Counted from the first letter of the stretch, positions 1 to 8,286 are shown. The stretch is DNA of 29,870 bases from Dokdonella_A sp040005635 (GCA_040005635.1 JBDTYM010000050.1:1-29870), one strand, 5' to 3'. The notes: generated by a model from the sequence alone, not told the origin. Numbers and translations: made by a program.

Positions 1-280
1 GTTGCACGGCGTCGCCGGTGACGACGTGGATCGCGCGATTCGCACCCATGGCCAGCCCGTTGCGCAGATGCGCCTGGGCGTCGGCCGGGCCGATGGTGGC
101 GACGATGACTTCGGTCGCGACGCCTTTTTCACGCAGACGCAGCGCTTCTTCGAGCGCGATGTCGTCGAACGGATTGGCCGACAGCTTGACGCCGTCGGTG
201 ACGACGCCCGAACCATCCGGCTTGACCTGGATGCGGACGTTGTAGTCGACCACGCGCTTGTAGGCGACGAGGATTTTCAT
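1..280 (-). CDS. etfB: Electron transfer flavoprotein subunit beta, 5' part only
   Basis: EtfB pairs with EtfA to form the soluble FAD/AMP-containing carrier that takes electrons from acyl-CoA and related dehydrogenases and passes them to ETF:quinone oxidoreductase. The ATG is at 280 and the reading frame leaves the window at base 1, so only about 93 residues are visible. The start MKILVAYKRVVDYNVRI, followed by the stretch NPFDDIALEEALRLRE and the later NGLAMGANRAIHV, is the classic EtfB N-terminus with its nucleotide-binding loop. A perfect TATAAT lies 63-68 bases upstream of the ATG, so the gene is probably transcribed independently of the operon ending at 363. The likely partner etfA would lie beyond the left edge. 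The redox partner ETF-QO is encoded at 8520-10124. Confidence 0.93.
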   Translation of the reverse strand, partial: MKILVAYKRVVDYNVRIQVKPDGSGVVTDGVKLSANPFDDIALEEALRLREKGVATEVIVATIGPADAQAHLRNGLAMGANRAIHVVTGDAVQ

Positions 281-342
281 GCGCTGGATTCCCGGATGGC
301 CGCGCGGTTCGCGGCATGGAAACGAGGGGTTGCGAACGCGCA

Positions 343-348
343 ATTATA
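343..348 (-). promoter_or_regulatory. -10 box of the etfB promoter
   Basis: Read on the minus strand this is a perfect TATAAT in the context GGCTATAATTG, between the stop of the upstream gene (363) and the etfB ATG (280). No good -35 hexamer is found 16-18 bases further upstream, where the sequence lies inside the end of the neighbouring gene. A start of transcription near 336 would give a leader of about 56 bases. Confidence 0.5.
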
Positions 349-362
349 GCCGGACTCGCCGC

Positions 363-1229
363 TCAAGCCGATGCCGCTGGCGCCACCAGGGCCGCGGACG
401 CCTCCGCGCCGACGGCCTCGTCCAGGCGCAGGCTGAGGCATTTGACCGCGCCGCCAGCCTTGAGGAATTCGGACACGTCGACTTCGATCGTGGCGTAGCC
501 GGCTTCGTGCAGACGTTTGCGCAGCGCCGGCGAGGCACGGTTGAGCACGACCTGTGCGTCGATGTTCATCGCATTGCACGCAAACGCGAGTGCATCGTCC
601 TCGCCGACCGCAATCCTCCGATGCGCTGGCACGCGTGCGGCGATCGCCGCACGGCCGGCCTCGTCGAATGCGGCCGGGTAGTACAGCAGGTGGCCGTCGC
701 GCAGCGGACAGAAGCAGGTGTCGAGGTGGTAGAAGCGCGGATCGACCAGCCGCAGGGGTACCACCTCGATATCGAGCAGGGCCTGCAGCGGCGCCGCCGC
801 CGCGCTGCCGGAACGATGGCCGTGGCCGAACCAAAGGCGCGGCGCCGCGCGATCGAGCAGCGCGTCGCCAGCGCCTTCGAAGGCGACGCCTTCCGGCAGT
901 GCGCGCAGCACGTAGCCGCGCGTGCGGAACCACGCCTCATCATGCGTCTCCTCGGCGCGCCGTTCGGCGTGGAGAAAGCGGCTCGGCACGAAGACTTCGC
1001 CGAGCACGAGGCCGGCATTCGCGGTAAAGACCAGATCGGGCAGGCCAGCGACCGGCGTCAGGCATTCGATATCCGCCAGTGGCGCGAGTGCGTCGCGCAG
1101 GGTCCGCCACTGCTGGCGCGCCCGCGTGGCGTCGGCGGCGCCGAGATGGCCTCGCATCCACGGATTGATGACGTAGCTGACGTCGAAGTGGTCGGGCGGG
1201 CACATCAGCAAGCGTGCTCGGGCTGGCAT
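363..1229 (-). CDS. DDAH-like amidinotransferase/hydrolase of the guanidino-modifying superfamily
   Basis: A member of the guanidino-modifying enzyme fold that includes dimethylarginine dimethylaminohydrolase (which releases citrulline and dimethylamine), arginine deiminase and amidinotransferases. The 288-residue protein opens with MCPPDHFDVSYVINPWM. It carries the three expected catalytic positions: Glu118 in FEGAGDAL, His168 in FYHLDTCFCPL, and Cys264 in GGAVKCLSLRL. Their spacing agrees with the Glu/His/Cys set known from bacterial DDAH. The ATG at 1229 was chosen because it puts the conserved motif at the usual distance from the N-terminus; an ATG at 1268, 16 bases after the upstream stop, is the alternative and neither has a clear ribosome site. 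It is the last gene of the operon starting at 8286 and follows an ATP-grasp ligase. The true substrate cannot be read from sequence; arginine, methylarginine or another guanidino compound are all possible. Confidence 0.85.
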   Translation of the reverse strand: MPARARLLMCPPDHFDVSYVINPWMRGHLGAADATRARQQWRTLRDALAPLADIECLTPVAGLPDLVFTANAGLVLGEVFVPSRFLHAERRAEETHDEAWFRTRGYVLRALPEGVAFEGAGDALLDRAAPRLWFGHGHRSGSAAAAPLQALLDIEVVPLRLVDPRFYHLDTCFCPLRDGHLLYYPAAFDEAGRAAIAARVPAHRRIAVGEDDALAFACNAMNIDAQVVLNRASPALRKRLHEAGYATIEVDVSEFLKAGGAVKCLSLRLDEAVGAEASAALVAPAASA

Positions 1230-1284
1230 CGGCAGTCGGCTCAGGCAGGGACGCTCCGATGATCGCATCGGAACGGGGGCGGCG

Positions 1285-2205
1285 TCAGCCGGGCGTGTCG
1301 CGCAGGCGTTGCCGGAGCGCTTGCGCGAAGCGCGCGGCGGAGGCTGTCGCGGTCGTGAAAAACAGCGAGGGCTCGGCGAGTTCGAGTTCGAGCACGCGCG
1401 GCGCGCCATCAGCGTCGTGGATCAGGTCGACGCGCGCGTACAGCAGCGGGCCATCGAACGGGATCGCCGTCAGCGTGCGCTCGGCCAGTGCATGTTCCGC
1501 CGACGTCGGCACGCGCGGCGTGATGTGCTCGGTCGCGAACAGCGCGCGCGTGGAGTCCTCGCCGCGACGGAGCAGCGGGCCCTTGCGGATCGCATGGCTG
1601 AAGACGCCGTCGAAATGAATCAGCGCGGTTTCGCCGTACGCATCGACGCGGTCGAGATATGGCTGCAGCACAGCGCTGCGTCCGTTGCGCAGCAGCCCAT
1701 CGAGATGCGCCTTCGCCGCGGCGCGATCCCCGCGCGCATGCCGCCGCGCGTCGCGCGAGCCGGCGCCGATGGCCGGTTTCACGACGAATTCGCGTGCGTC
1801 CAAATGCGCGTCGAGGAACGCGGTGAGCGCCGCGTCGGCATCTTCGCCGGGCTCGGCAAATGCACTCGGCACGATCGCGACACCGGCGCGTTCGAGCGCC
1901 GCCAGATAGTGCTTGTCGGTGTTCCAGCGCACGACGTCGAGTGGATTCAGCAAGCGCGTCTGCGCGCCAGCACGTTCCAGCCAGCTCAGAAATTCGGGCA
2001 GGCGCTGGCTGTAGTCCCAGGTCGAACGCAGGACGGCGAGCCGGTAGCGCGACCATTCGACCGCAGCGTCGTCCCAGTCGACGATGTCGAACGCGGTTCC
2101 GTCCGCGCGCAGCGCCGCGGCGAGCGGCGCGAGATCGTCATCGAGCTCACGCGCCGCCGCCGCGGTGACGACAGCGACACGCGCCGCCGCGGCGGCGTGA
2201 ATCAC
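1285..2205 (-). CDS. ATP-grasp ligase of the DcsG/RimK-like type
   Basis: A 306-residue ATP-grasp enzyme. Members join a carboxylate, activated as acyl phosphate, to an amine or similar nucleophile. Visible family marks are LRSTWDYSQRLPEFLSWLE (about 59-77), LNPLDVVRWNTDKHYLAALE (86-105), FVVKPAIGAGSRD (140-152, ATP-binding core) and LELELAEPSLFF (272-283, the metal-binding glutamates). The WDY and LELE..EPSLFF marks resemble DcsG, the cyclo-ligase of D-cycloserine synthesis, and its many uncharacterised relatives. The start is GTG at 2205, whose GTGA overlaps the TGA stop of the upstream diguanylate cyclase gene by four bases, implying translational coupling. Next to a guanidino-modifying enzyme it may make or modify an arginine- or citrulline-derived small molecule; that is inference. 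Confidence 0.85.
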   Translation of the reverse strand: MIHAAAAARVAVVTAAAARELDDDLAPLAAALRADGTAFDIVDWDDAAVEWSRYRLAVLRSTWDYSQRLPEFLSWLERAGAQTRLLNPLDVVRWNTDKHYLAALERAGVAIVPSAFAEPGEDADAALTAFLDAHLDAREFVVKPAIGAGSRDARRHARGDRAAAKAHLDGLLRNGRSAVLQPYLDRVDAYGETALIHFDGVFSHAIRKGPLLRRGEDSTRALFATEHITPRVPTSAEHALAERTLTAIPFDGPLLYARVDLIHDADGAPRVLELELAEPSLFFTTATASAARFAQALRQRLRDTPG

Positions 2206-3215
2206 GGATGGTCGCCGAGGAAGTGCAGCTGGGTCTGCTCGCGCTTGGCCGCATACATGGCGAGATCGGCCGCGTGGATCATCGCCTCGCTGTCGTCGCC
2301 GTGCAGCGGATACAGCGCAACGCCGAGACTGCCGCGAATCTGCACGCCGACATTGCCGCCGCTGGAGCGCGACTGGACGTCGTAGGGTTCGAAGATCGTG
2401 CGCGCAATCGCGCTCGCACGATCACTGGCGGAACGCGCATCCTCGACGTCGAGGATGACTGCGAATTCGTCACCGCCCAGGCGCGCGACCGTCTCGTTGT
2501 AGCGTAGGCCGTTGCGCAGGCGGTTCGCGATCAGCTTGAGCAGTTCGTCGCCGGCCTGGTGGCCGTAGTTGTCGTTGATCGGTTTGAAGCCGTCGATGTC
2601 GAGATAGGCCAGCGCGAAACGGGTGTTGTCCGCGCGCGCGCGCGCGATCGCCGCCTCCAGTCGCGCCATGAACAGCAGGCGGTTGGCGAGGCCGGTCAGC
2701 CCGTCATGGTGGGCCAGATGACGCACCTGTTCCTCGGCGGTGCGGCGTTCCTGGATTTCGCGCTCGAGCTGGCGATTGCGCTCGGACAGGTCCGACAGCG
2801 CGCTGCGCAGCGCGAGCTTGTTGCGGTACAGCTCGAGGAAGATGCGTACTTTCGACAGCAGGATGACTTCATTGAGCGGCTTGGTGATGTAGTCGACCGC
2901 ACCGAAGCTGTAGCCACGCAGGCGGTTGACGTCGTCGGCATGCGAGGCCGTCACGAAGATGATCGGCGTCGAGCGCGTGCGCTCCTCGCCGGCGAGCAAG
3001 GTAGCCGCCTCGAAGCCGTTCATGTCCGGCATCTGCACATCGAGCAGGATCAGCGCGAACTCGTGATCGAGCGCGGCCGCCAGCACATCGTTGCCGGTCA
3101 TCGCCTCGATGATGTCGGCGTCGATGCCGGCCAGTACCCGGCGCATCGCAATCAGATTGGGCCGATGATCGTCGGCGATGAGGATTTTCGGGCGCTGGTT
3201 CAGCGAGAGGTTCAT
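2202..3215 (-). CDS. Response regulator with GGDEF diguanylate cyclase domain (PleD-like)
   Basis: A 337-residue REC-GGDEF protein predicted to make cyclic di-GMP from two GTP when its receiver is phosphorylated, most likely by the hybrid kinase in the same operon. The receiver covers about 9-125, with acidic residues in IADDH, phospho-acceptor Asp59 in LLDVQMPDMNG and Lys112 in TKPL. A coiled-coil linker (130-168) leads to the cyclase domain with DGLTGLANR, metal site LDIDGFK and an intact GGDEF at 247-251. The product-inhibition site normally reading RxxD reads RYNE (238-241), so feedback control may be weakened. The ATG at 3215 overlaps the cheB stop as ATGA; a GTG at 3224 is possible but less likely. 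Confidence 0.93.
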   Translation of the reverse strand: MNLSLNQRPKILIADDHRPNLIAMRRVLAGIDADIIEAMTGNDVLAAALDHEFALILLDVQMPDMNGFEAATLLAGEERTRSTPIIFVTASHADDVNRLRGYSFGAVDYITKPLNEVILLSKVRIFLELYRNKLALRSALSDLSERNRQLEREIQERRTAEEQVRHLAHHDGLTGLANRLLFMARLEAAIARARADNTRFALAYLDIDGFKPINDNYGHQAGDELLKLIANRLRNGLRYNETVARLGGDEFAVILDVEDARSASDRASAIARTIFEPYDVQSRSSGGNVGVQIRGSLGVALYPLHGDDSEAMIHAADLAMYAAKREQTQLHFLGDHP

Positions 3216-3784
3216 GGCTGACACAACCGGTTGAGCAAGGGGGCGATACCTTTCAGCGGAACGCAGTGGTCGGCACCGGCGATATCCAGCGCAGCCTGCG
3301 GCATCGTCGCGGCTTCCGCGCTCGCCGGATCCTGCACGATCGCGATGCCGCCGCGCTCACGCACGCGTTTGAGACCGGCCGCGCCGTCGTTGTTTGCCCC
3401 CGTCATGACCACCCCGATCAGGCCCCCGCCGAACACGCCCGCCGCACTGTCGAACAACACGTCGATCGCCGGCCGCGCAAATGCGACCCGTTCGTCCACC
3501 GACAGCGAGAAACGACCGCCCTGTTCCACCAGCAGATGATAGCCGGTCGGCGCGACATGGACGATGCCCGCCTGCGCAAGATGGCGCTCGCGCGCCTCGC
3601 GCACCGGCAGGGTGCTGGCCATGCCGATCAGGTCGCAAAACGTGGTCACGTCCTCGGAGCCGGTGTGGCAGACGACCAGGATCGGCCAGCAGAAGTCCTT
3701 GCGTACGTCCGCGAGCACCGTGCGCAAGGCGCTCATGCCGCCGGCCGAGCAGCCCATCACGACCGCTTTCAAGGTGGCGCTCAT
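3212..3784 (-). CDS. cheB: CheB-type protein-glutamate methylesterase without receiver domain
   Basis: A 190-residue stand-alone CheB catalytic domain, which removes methyl esters from (and can deamidate) glutamyl side chains of signalling proteins. The catalytic triad is recognisable: Ser13 in GCSAGG, His40 in VVCHTGSE and Asp133 in MTGANNDGAAG; RPAIDVLF (104-111) is also typical. Normal chemotaxis CheB has an N-terminal receiver that restrains the enzyme; it is absent here, so activity is probably not phosphorylation-gated within the protein. The ATG at 3784 overlaps the TGA of the upstream cheR gene (ATGA), and its own stop overlaps the next start in the same way. No chemoreceptor, CheA or CheW gene is seen nearby, so the target may be the hybrid kinase of the same operon. 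Confidence 0.93.
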   Translation of the reverse strand: MSATLKAVVMGCSAGGMSALRTVLADVRKDFCWPILVVCHTGSEDVTTFCDLIGMASTLPVREARERHLAQAGIVHVAPTGYHLLVEQGGRFSLSVDERVAFARPAIDVLFDSAAGVFGGGLIGVVMTGANNDGAAGLKRVRERGGIAIVQDPASAEAATMPQAALDIAGADHCVPLKGIAPLLNRLCQP

Positions 3785-4614
3785 GCGCTGTCGGCATGCT
3801 TGCGGTAGATGCGCTCGCGCGCATTGACCGCAACGAAATGGCGAGCGGAGGAGGCGAAATCGATGTTCTCGCGATTGCCGAGGCAGAGGAAACCGTTGCG
3901 CACGAGGCTGTTGCGAAACAGTGACAGCGCATGATCCTGCAGCACGTCGGTGAAATAGATCAGCACGTTGCGGCAGAGGATCAGGTGCGCTTCGCAAAAC
4001 ACGCCGTCGCAGACCAGATTGTGATTGGCGAAGGTGACGTTGCGTTGCAGGCGCTCGTCCAGCTTCATGAATTCGTAGCGTGCATGGTAGTAGTCCGACA
4101 GCGAGCGCTTGCCGCCGGCAGCGAGGTAGTTCTCCGAATAGGCACGCGCGTCACGCGTCGGGAAGATGCCTTCCTGCGCGCGCACCAGCGCGGCGTCGCT
4201 GAAGTCGGTCGCGAAGATCTGGCAGCGCTCGTACAGGCCGGCCTCCTCGAGCAGGATCGCCAGCGAGTACACCTCCTGGCCGAACGCGCAGCCGGCCTGC
4301 CAGATGTTGATGACCGGGTACGAGTCGAGTACCGGGAACACCTCGTCGCGCAATGCGCGGAACACCGATGGGTTGCGGAACATCTCCGACACCGGCACCG
4401 ACAAACCGGCGATGACGGCGGGCAGCAGCGCGTCCTCGCGCAGCAACCGGCTGGTCAGTTCGGTGATCGTGCGGCAGCCGGTGTTCGAGGCGAGGTTCAG
4501 TACGCGCCGCTTGAACGATGCCGGCGCGTAGTGACTGAAGTCGTAGCCGTGGCGCAGCTGCAGCGCGCGCGCGAACAGCTCGACTTCGACGTCCTCGATT
4601 TCGGACCGGGCCAT
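3781..4614 (-). CDS. cheR: CheR-type protein-glutamate O-methyltransferase
   Basis: A 277-residue CheR that transfers methyl groups from S-adenosylmethionine to glutamates of receptor-like proteins. The N-terminal helical domain carries GYDFSHYAPASFKRRV (23-38). The catalytic domain has SEMFRNPSVF (76-85), the SAM-binding loop AGCAFGQEVYSLAI (107-120), an acidic ATDFS ribose-binding strand (135-139) and LCRNVLIYF (213-221). The SAM loop differs from the usual AGCSTGEEPYS. The ATG at 4614 sits 3 bases after the TAG of the hybrid kinase gene, and the 3' end overlaps cheB by 4 bases. The pair probably sets an adaptation level for the upstream kinase rather than for a flagellar chemotaxis array. 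Confidence 0.94.
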   Translation of the reverse strand: MARSEIEDVEVELFARALQLRHGYDFSHYAPASFKRRVLNLASNTGCRTITELTSRLLREDALLPAVIAGLSVPVSEMFRNPSVFRALRDEVFPVLDSYPVINIWQAGCAFGQEVYSLAILLEEAGLYERCQIFATDFSDAALVRAQEGIFPTRDARAYSENYLAAGGKRSLSDYYHARYEFMKLDERLQRNVTFANHNLVCDGVFCEAHLILCRNVLIYFTDVLQDHALSLFRNSLVRNGFLCLGNRENIDFASSARHFVAVNARERIYRKHADSA

Positions 4615-4617
4615 ACG

Positions 4618-7600
4618 CTACGCGTGCAGCCAGATGCGCAGCATCGACAGCAGCTTGTCGATATCGATCGGCTTGGCCAGATAATCGTTTGCGCCGGCTT
4701 CGAGGCACTTGTCGCGGTCGCCGCTCATCGCCTTCGCGGTGACCGCGATGATCGGCAGTTTCGCGTGGCCGGGGCGCGTGCGGATCTCGCGCATCGTCTC
4801 GTAGCCGTCCATGCCGGGCATCATGATGTCCATCAGCACGATCTCGATCGATTTGTTCTCCTCCAGCTGGCGCAGCGCCTTGTGGCCGTCCTGCGCCATC
4901 ACCACGCTGAGTCCTTTCTCGCGCAGGATCTTCGACAGCGCGAAGATGTTGCGCATGTCGTCATCGACGACCAGCACTGTGCGTCCGCTGAGGCCGCTGT
5001 CGATGTCGCGCACGACATGCGCGGATGCGTTCCTGCGCACGCTGTGCAGGAACAGGCTGACCTCGTCGAGCAGACGTTCGAGCGAACGCGTGCCCTTGAT
5101 CACGATGCTGTCGGTGTATTGGCGCAGCTTCACGCTCTCCTCGCGGCTCAGATCGCGGCCGGAATGGATCACGATCGGCGGCAACGTGCCGGGACGCTGG
5201 CTGACCACCTCGAGGAACTCGAAACCGCTCATGCCAGGCAGCCCGAGATCGAGCACGATGCAGTCGAAGCTGGCATGGTCGAGCAGCTCGAGCGCATCCT
5301 CCGCCGAAGCCGCCTCGGTGATCTGCACCTTGTCGGAGGCGATCAGGCGCGAGATGGCCAGCCGCGAATCCTCGTCGTCGTCGATCAGCAGCATGCGGCG
5401 GCGGTTGCCGGCGGAAGATTGCAGCAGGCGCTCGAATGCGCTCAGCACGGCATCGCGCTCGACCGGCTTGGTCAGGAAACCGACCGCGCCGAGTTCGCGC
5501 GCACGCGCGGCTTCGTCGATGGCCGAAATGAAATGCACCGGTATGCGCCGCGTCACGTTGTCCTGCTTGAGGCGTTCGATGACCGCCCAGCCGTCGATGT
5601 CGGGCAGCATCACGTCGAGCAGGATCCCGGTCGGTTTGAACTCGCGCGCGAGGTAGAGGCCCGATTCGCCATCGCCCGCGGCGAGCGCGCGATAGCCCTT
5701 GCGCCGGATCATGTCTACCAGGGTGCGCGCGAACACCGGATCGTCCTCGATCGCGAGGATCGTAGTGTCGCTTTCGCTCAGCAGGTCGCGGTCATCCGGC
5801 ACCCAGGGTTTGGGCACCAAGCCGCGCGGTGCGACCGGCGACGAGGCGAATGCACTGGCCGCCGCGGTGGCCGCGACCGTGCGCAGCTCGGGCGGCGGCA
5901 TCGCGGCCTCATGAGATCCGGCAGTGTGCCCAATCGTCTCGATGCGCTCGGGCAGCACGACGGTGAAGGTGCTGCCGCTGTTCAGCACGCTTTGCACCGT
6001 GATGCCACCGCCGAGCAGTTCGGACAGCTTGCGCGCGATCGCCAGCCCGAGCCCGCTGCCGCCGTACTTGCGGCTGGTACTCGCATCCATCTGCTCGAAC
6101 GTGCCGAAGATATGGCCGAGCTTGTCCTGCGGAATGCCGATGCCGGTGTCGATCACGGTGAACGCGATTGCTTCGGCGGTCTTCACATTGGCCCGCAGTG
6201 CCAGTTCCGGCGTCGGTCGCGCGATCTCGACGCGCACCGACCCTTCGCGCGTGAACTTGAACGCGTTGCCGACCAGGTTGTTGGCAATCTGTTCGACGCG
6301 CGCGCCGTCGGTATAGATCGACGCCGGCAGGTGGTCGGCGATGCTGACGTCGAACTGCACCGCCTTCTCGTTTGCGACATGCTTGAAGCGGCGAATCAGC
6401 GACTGCGCAAAATGCTGCAGCTGGAAATCCTCGCCGACCACATGCATCTTGCCGGCTTCGATTTTCGACAGATCGAGGATGTCGTTGATCAGACGCAGCA
6501 GGTTCGAGCCGGATTCGTAGATCACGCGCGCCGACTCGACCTGCTCGCCGTCGAGATTGCCGCCCTCGTTGTCCGCCAGGTTGCGCGACAGGATCAGCAG
6601 GCTGTTCAGCGGCGTGCGTAGCTCATGCGACATGTTGGCGAGGAAGTCGGATTTGTACTGGCTCGCGCGTGCCAGCTCCTCGGCCTTGAGTTCGGTTTCA
6701 ATCTGCAACGAAACCAGCACCTGCTTCTGTTCGTTGAGCGTCTCCGACTTCTGCCGCAGCTCCTCGTTCGAGGCCTGCAGTTCCTCCGCCTGCACACGCA
6801 GTTCCTCTTCGGAGGCGCGCAGGCGCTGCTGCTGCTCGACCAGCTCAGTCGTCTTGCCTTGCAACTCCTCGTTGGTCGCGGTCAGCTCTTCCTGCTGCAC
6901 GCGCATTTCCTCTTCTGAAACCTGCAGCTCTTTCGCCTGCGCCTGCGTGTGGGTCAGCAGCTCTTGCGTGTGCAACGTGCGATTGAGGTTTTCCAGCGAC
7001 AGCGCGGCGAACGGCATGAGCTCTTCGAGCAGCCGCTGTTGCACGCGGTTGAACGGCGCGAAACTGCCGAACTCGAGCACGCCGAGCAGGTGATCCTGCA
7101 GCAGCAGCGGCATCGCGATCACGCTGCGTGGTGGTGCCTCGCCGATGCCGGAATGGATCGTCATGTAGTCCGCAGGGACCTGTTCGAGCACGATCGCCTT
7201 GCGCTCGAGCGCGGCTTGGCCGACCAGACCCTCGCCGAGGCCGTAGCGCGTGCCCAGATGCTTGCGCTGGCGAAAGCCGTAGCTGCCGAGCAGATCGAGG
7301 CGTTTGTCCTGCTCTTCGAGGCCATAGAACACGGCGACCCCGGCATTGATGCGCGGCGCGACTTCCGCGGTCAGCGCGCGCGCGAATTCGCCGCGGGTGG
7401 CCGCCGACTGCAGGATGCCGGCAATCTCGGAGACGTTGCTCTTGATCCAGTTCTGGTTGTTCGTCTCGATCGCGGCTTCCTTGAACACCTGCAGCGCGCG
7501 CGCGGTCGCACCGATTTCGTCGCCGCGATTCTGTCCATCGATCTCGAAGGCGTGATCCTTCCCGGCCAATCGCGTCATCAGGTCGGTCAGGTGGCGGATC

Positions 7601-8286
7601 GGTCTCGTCATCAGGCGCGACGCCAGCCAGATCGCGGCGAGGCAGATGACGGTGCCCAGGGCGAGCATGCCGATCACCAGCATGCGCAGCCGCTCGATCG
7701 TGTGGTCCAGCCGCGCGTTGCGCGCATCGAGCGCGTCCCGCTCGGTCTTCATCGAACTGTCGAACTCCGCATCGAGTTCTCTGAGAATCGGTCCCGAGGT
7801 TCCCAAATAATCGATGCCGGTCTTGTAGGATGCGTTGTCGTAGTTCGTGCTGCCGGCGATTCGCCGGGTCTGTGCAATCAGCGGCTGCGCGGCTTGCTCG
7901 ATCCATTTCGCACCCAGGTCATGGGCGTGGTCGAGGCGCACCTGCACCTCCGGAGCATCGGCGCTGAGTGCGCGCACGCTGTCGAGGTTCTTGTGGAATG
8001 CGGCAATGTTCGTGTCGTAGCCGGGCAGACGCTGCAGGTCGCCCGACATGTTGAATCCGCGCAGGGCGAGGTCGGCCTCGTGGGCGGCACGCCGGGTGAG
8101 GGTGATCCCGTCCATCACGTCGCGCGTGTGGCGCGCCCAGCTCTCCACCTTGCTCTGTTCGGAGAGTGCGTACAGGATCGCGCTTACAGCCAGTACGAAT
8201 GCCACCAGGATCAGCGCGAACGCCAGCACCAGCTTTCTCTGGATCGGCAGATTGGCCAGCCAGCCGGCCGCCCATTGTCTAGGCAT
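4618..8286 (-). CDS. Hybrid sensor histidine kinase: CHASE3-HAMP-GAF-coiled coil-HisKA-HATPase-REC-REC-REC
   Basis: A 1222-residue inner-membrane sensor and phosphorelay protein. In order: TM1 (about 19-41), a periplasmic helical CHASE3-like domain (45-198), TM2 (202-223), HAMP (224-275), GAF (290-435), a long glutamate-rich coiled coil (440-545), HisKA with phospho-His554 in SHELRTP, and HATPase_c with NNLVGNAFKF (669-678), DTGIGIP (713-719) and GGSGLGLAI (742-750). Three receivers follow, with acceptors Asp891 (LLDVMLPD), Asp1013 (VLDLGLPG) and Asp1153 (LMDIMMPG) and lysines 940, 1064 and 1205. The ATG at 8286 is preceded by GGAGAAG with 7 bases from GGAG to the start. This heads an operon with cheR 3 bases downstream. 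Output may pass to the REC-GGDEF protein at 2202-3215. The stimulus is unknown. Confidence 0.93.
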   Translation of the reverse strand: MPRQWAAGWLANLPIQRKLVLAFALILVAFVLAVSAILYALSEQSKVESWARHTRDVMDGITLTRRAAHEADLALRGFNMSGDLQRLPGYDTNIAAFHKNLDSVRALSADAPEVQVRLDHAHDLGAKWIEQAAQPLIAQTRRIAGSTNYDNASYKTGIDYLGTSGPILRELDAEFDSSMKTERDALDARNARLDHTIERLRMLVIGMLALGTVICLAAIWLASRLMTRPIRHLTDLMTRLAGKDHAFEIDGQNRGDEIGATARALQVFKEAAIETNNQNWIKSNVSEIAGILQSAATRGEFARALTAEVAPRINAGVAVFYGLEEQDKRLDLLGSYGFRQRKHLGTRYGLGEGLVGQAALERKAIVLEQVPADYMTIHSGIGEAPPRSVIAMPLLLQDHLLGVLEFGSFAPFNRVQQRLLEELMPFAALSLENLNRTLHTQELLTHTQAQAKELQVSEEEMRVQQEELTATNEELQGKTTELVEQQQRLRASEEELRVQAEELQASNEELRQKSETLNEQKQVLVSLQIETELKAEELARASQYKSDFLANMSHELRTPLNSLLILSRNLADNEGGNLDGEQVESARVIYESGSNLLRLINDILDLSKIEAGKMHVVGEDFQLQHFAQSLIRRFKHVANEKAVQFDVSIADHLPASIYTDGARVEQIANNLVGNAFKFTREGSVRVEIARPTPELALRANVKTAEAIAFTVIDTGIGIPQDKLGHIFGTFEQMDASTSRKYGGSGLGLAIARKLSELLGGGITVQSVLNSGSTFTVVLPERIETIGHTAGSHEAAMPPPELRTVAATAAASAFASSPVAPRGLVPKPWVPDDRDLLSESDTTILAIEDDPVFARTLVDMIRRKGYRALAAGDGESGLYLAREFKPTGILLDVMLPDIDGWAVIERLKQDNVTRRIPVHFISAIDEAARARELGAVGFLTKPVERDAVLSAFERLLQSSAGNRRRMLLIDDDEDSRLAISRLIASDKVQITEAASAEDALELLDHASFDCIVLDLGLPGMSGFEFLEVVSQRPGTLPPIVIHSGRDLSREESVKLRQYTDSIVIKGTRSLERLLDEVSLFLHSVRRNASAHVVRDIDSGLSGRTVLVVDDDMRNIFALSKILREKGLSVVMAQDGHKALRQLEENKSIEIVLMDIMMPGMDGYETMREIRTRPGHAKLPIIAVTAKAMSGDRDKCLEAGANDYLAKPIDIDKLLSMLRIWLHA

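Noticed and set aside
3931..6621. 896-residue open frame on the plus strand
   Set aside because: It is antisense to the hybrid kinase gene. The translation is low-complexity (R, D, V, H, Q rich) with no domain marks, as expected for an opposite-strand frame in GC-rich DNA.
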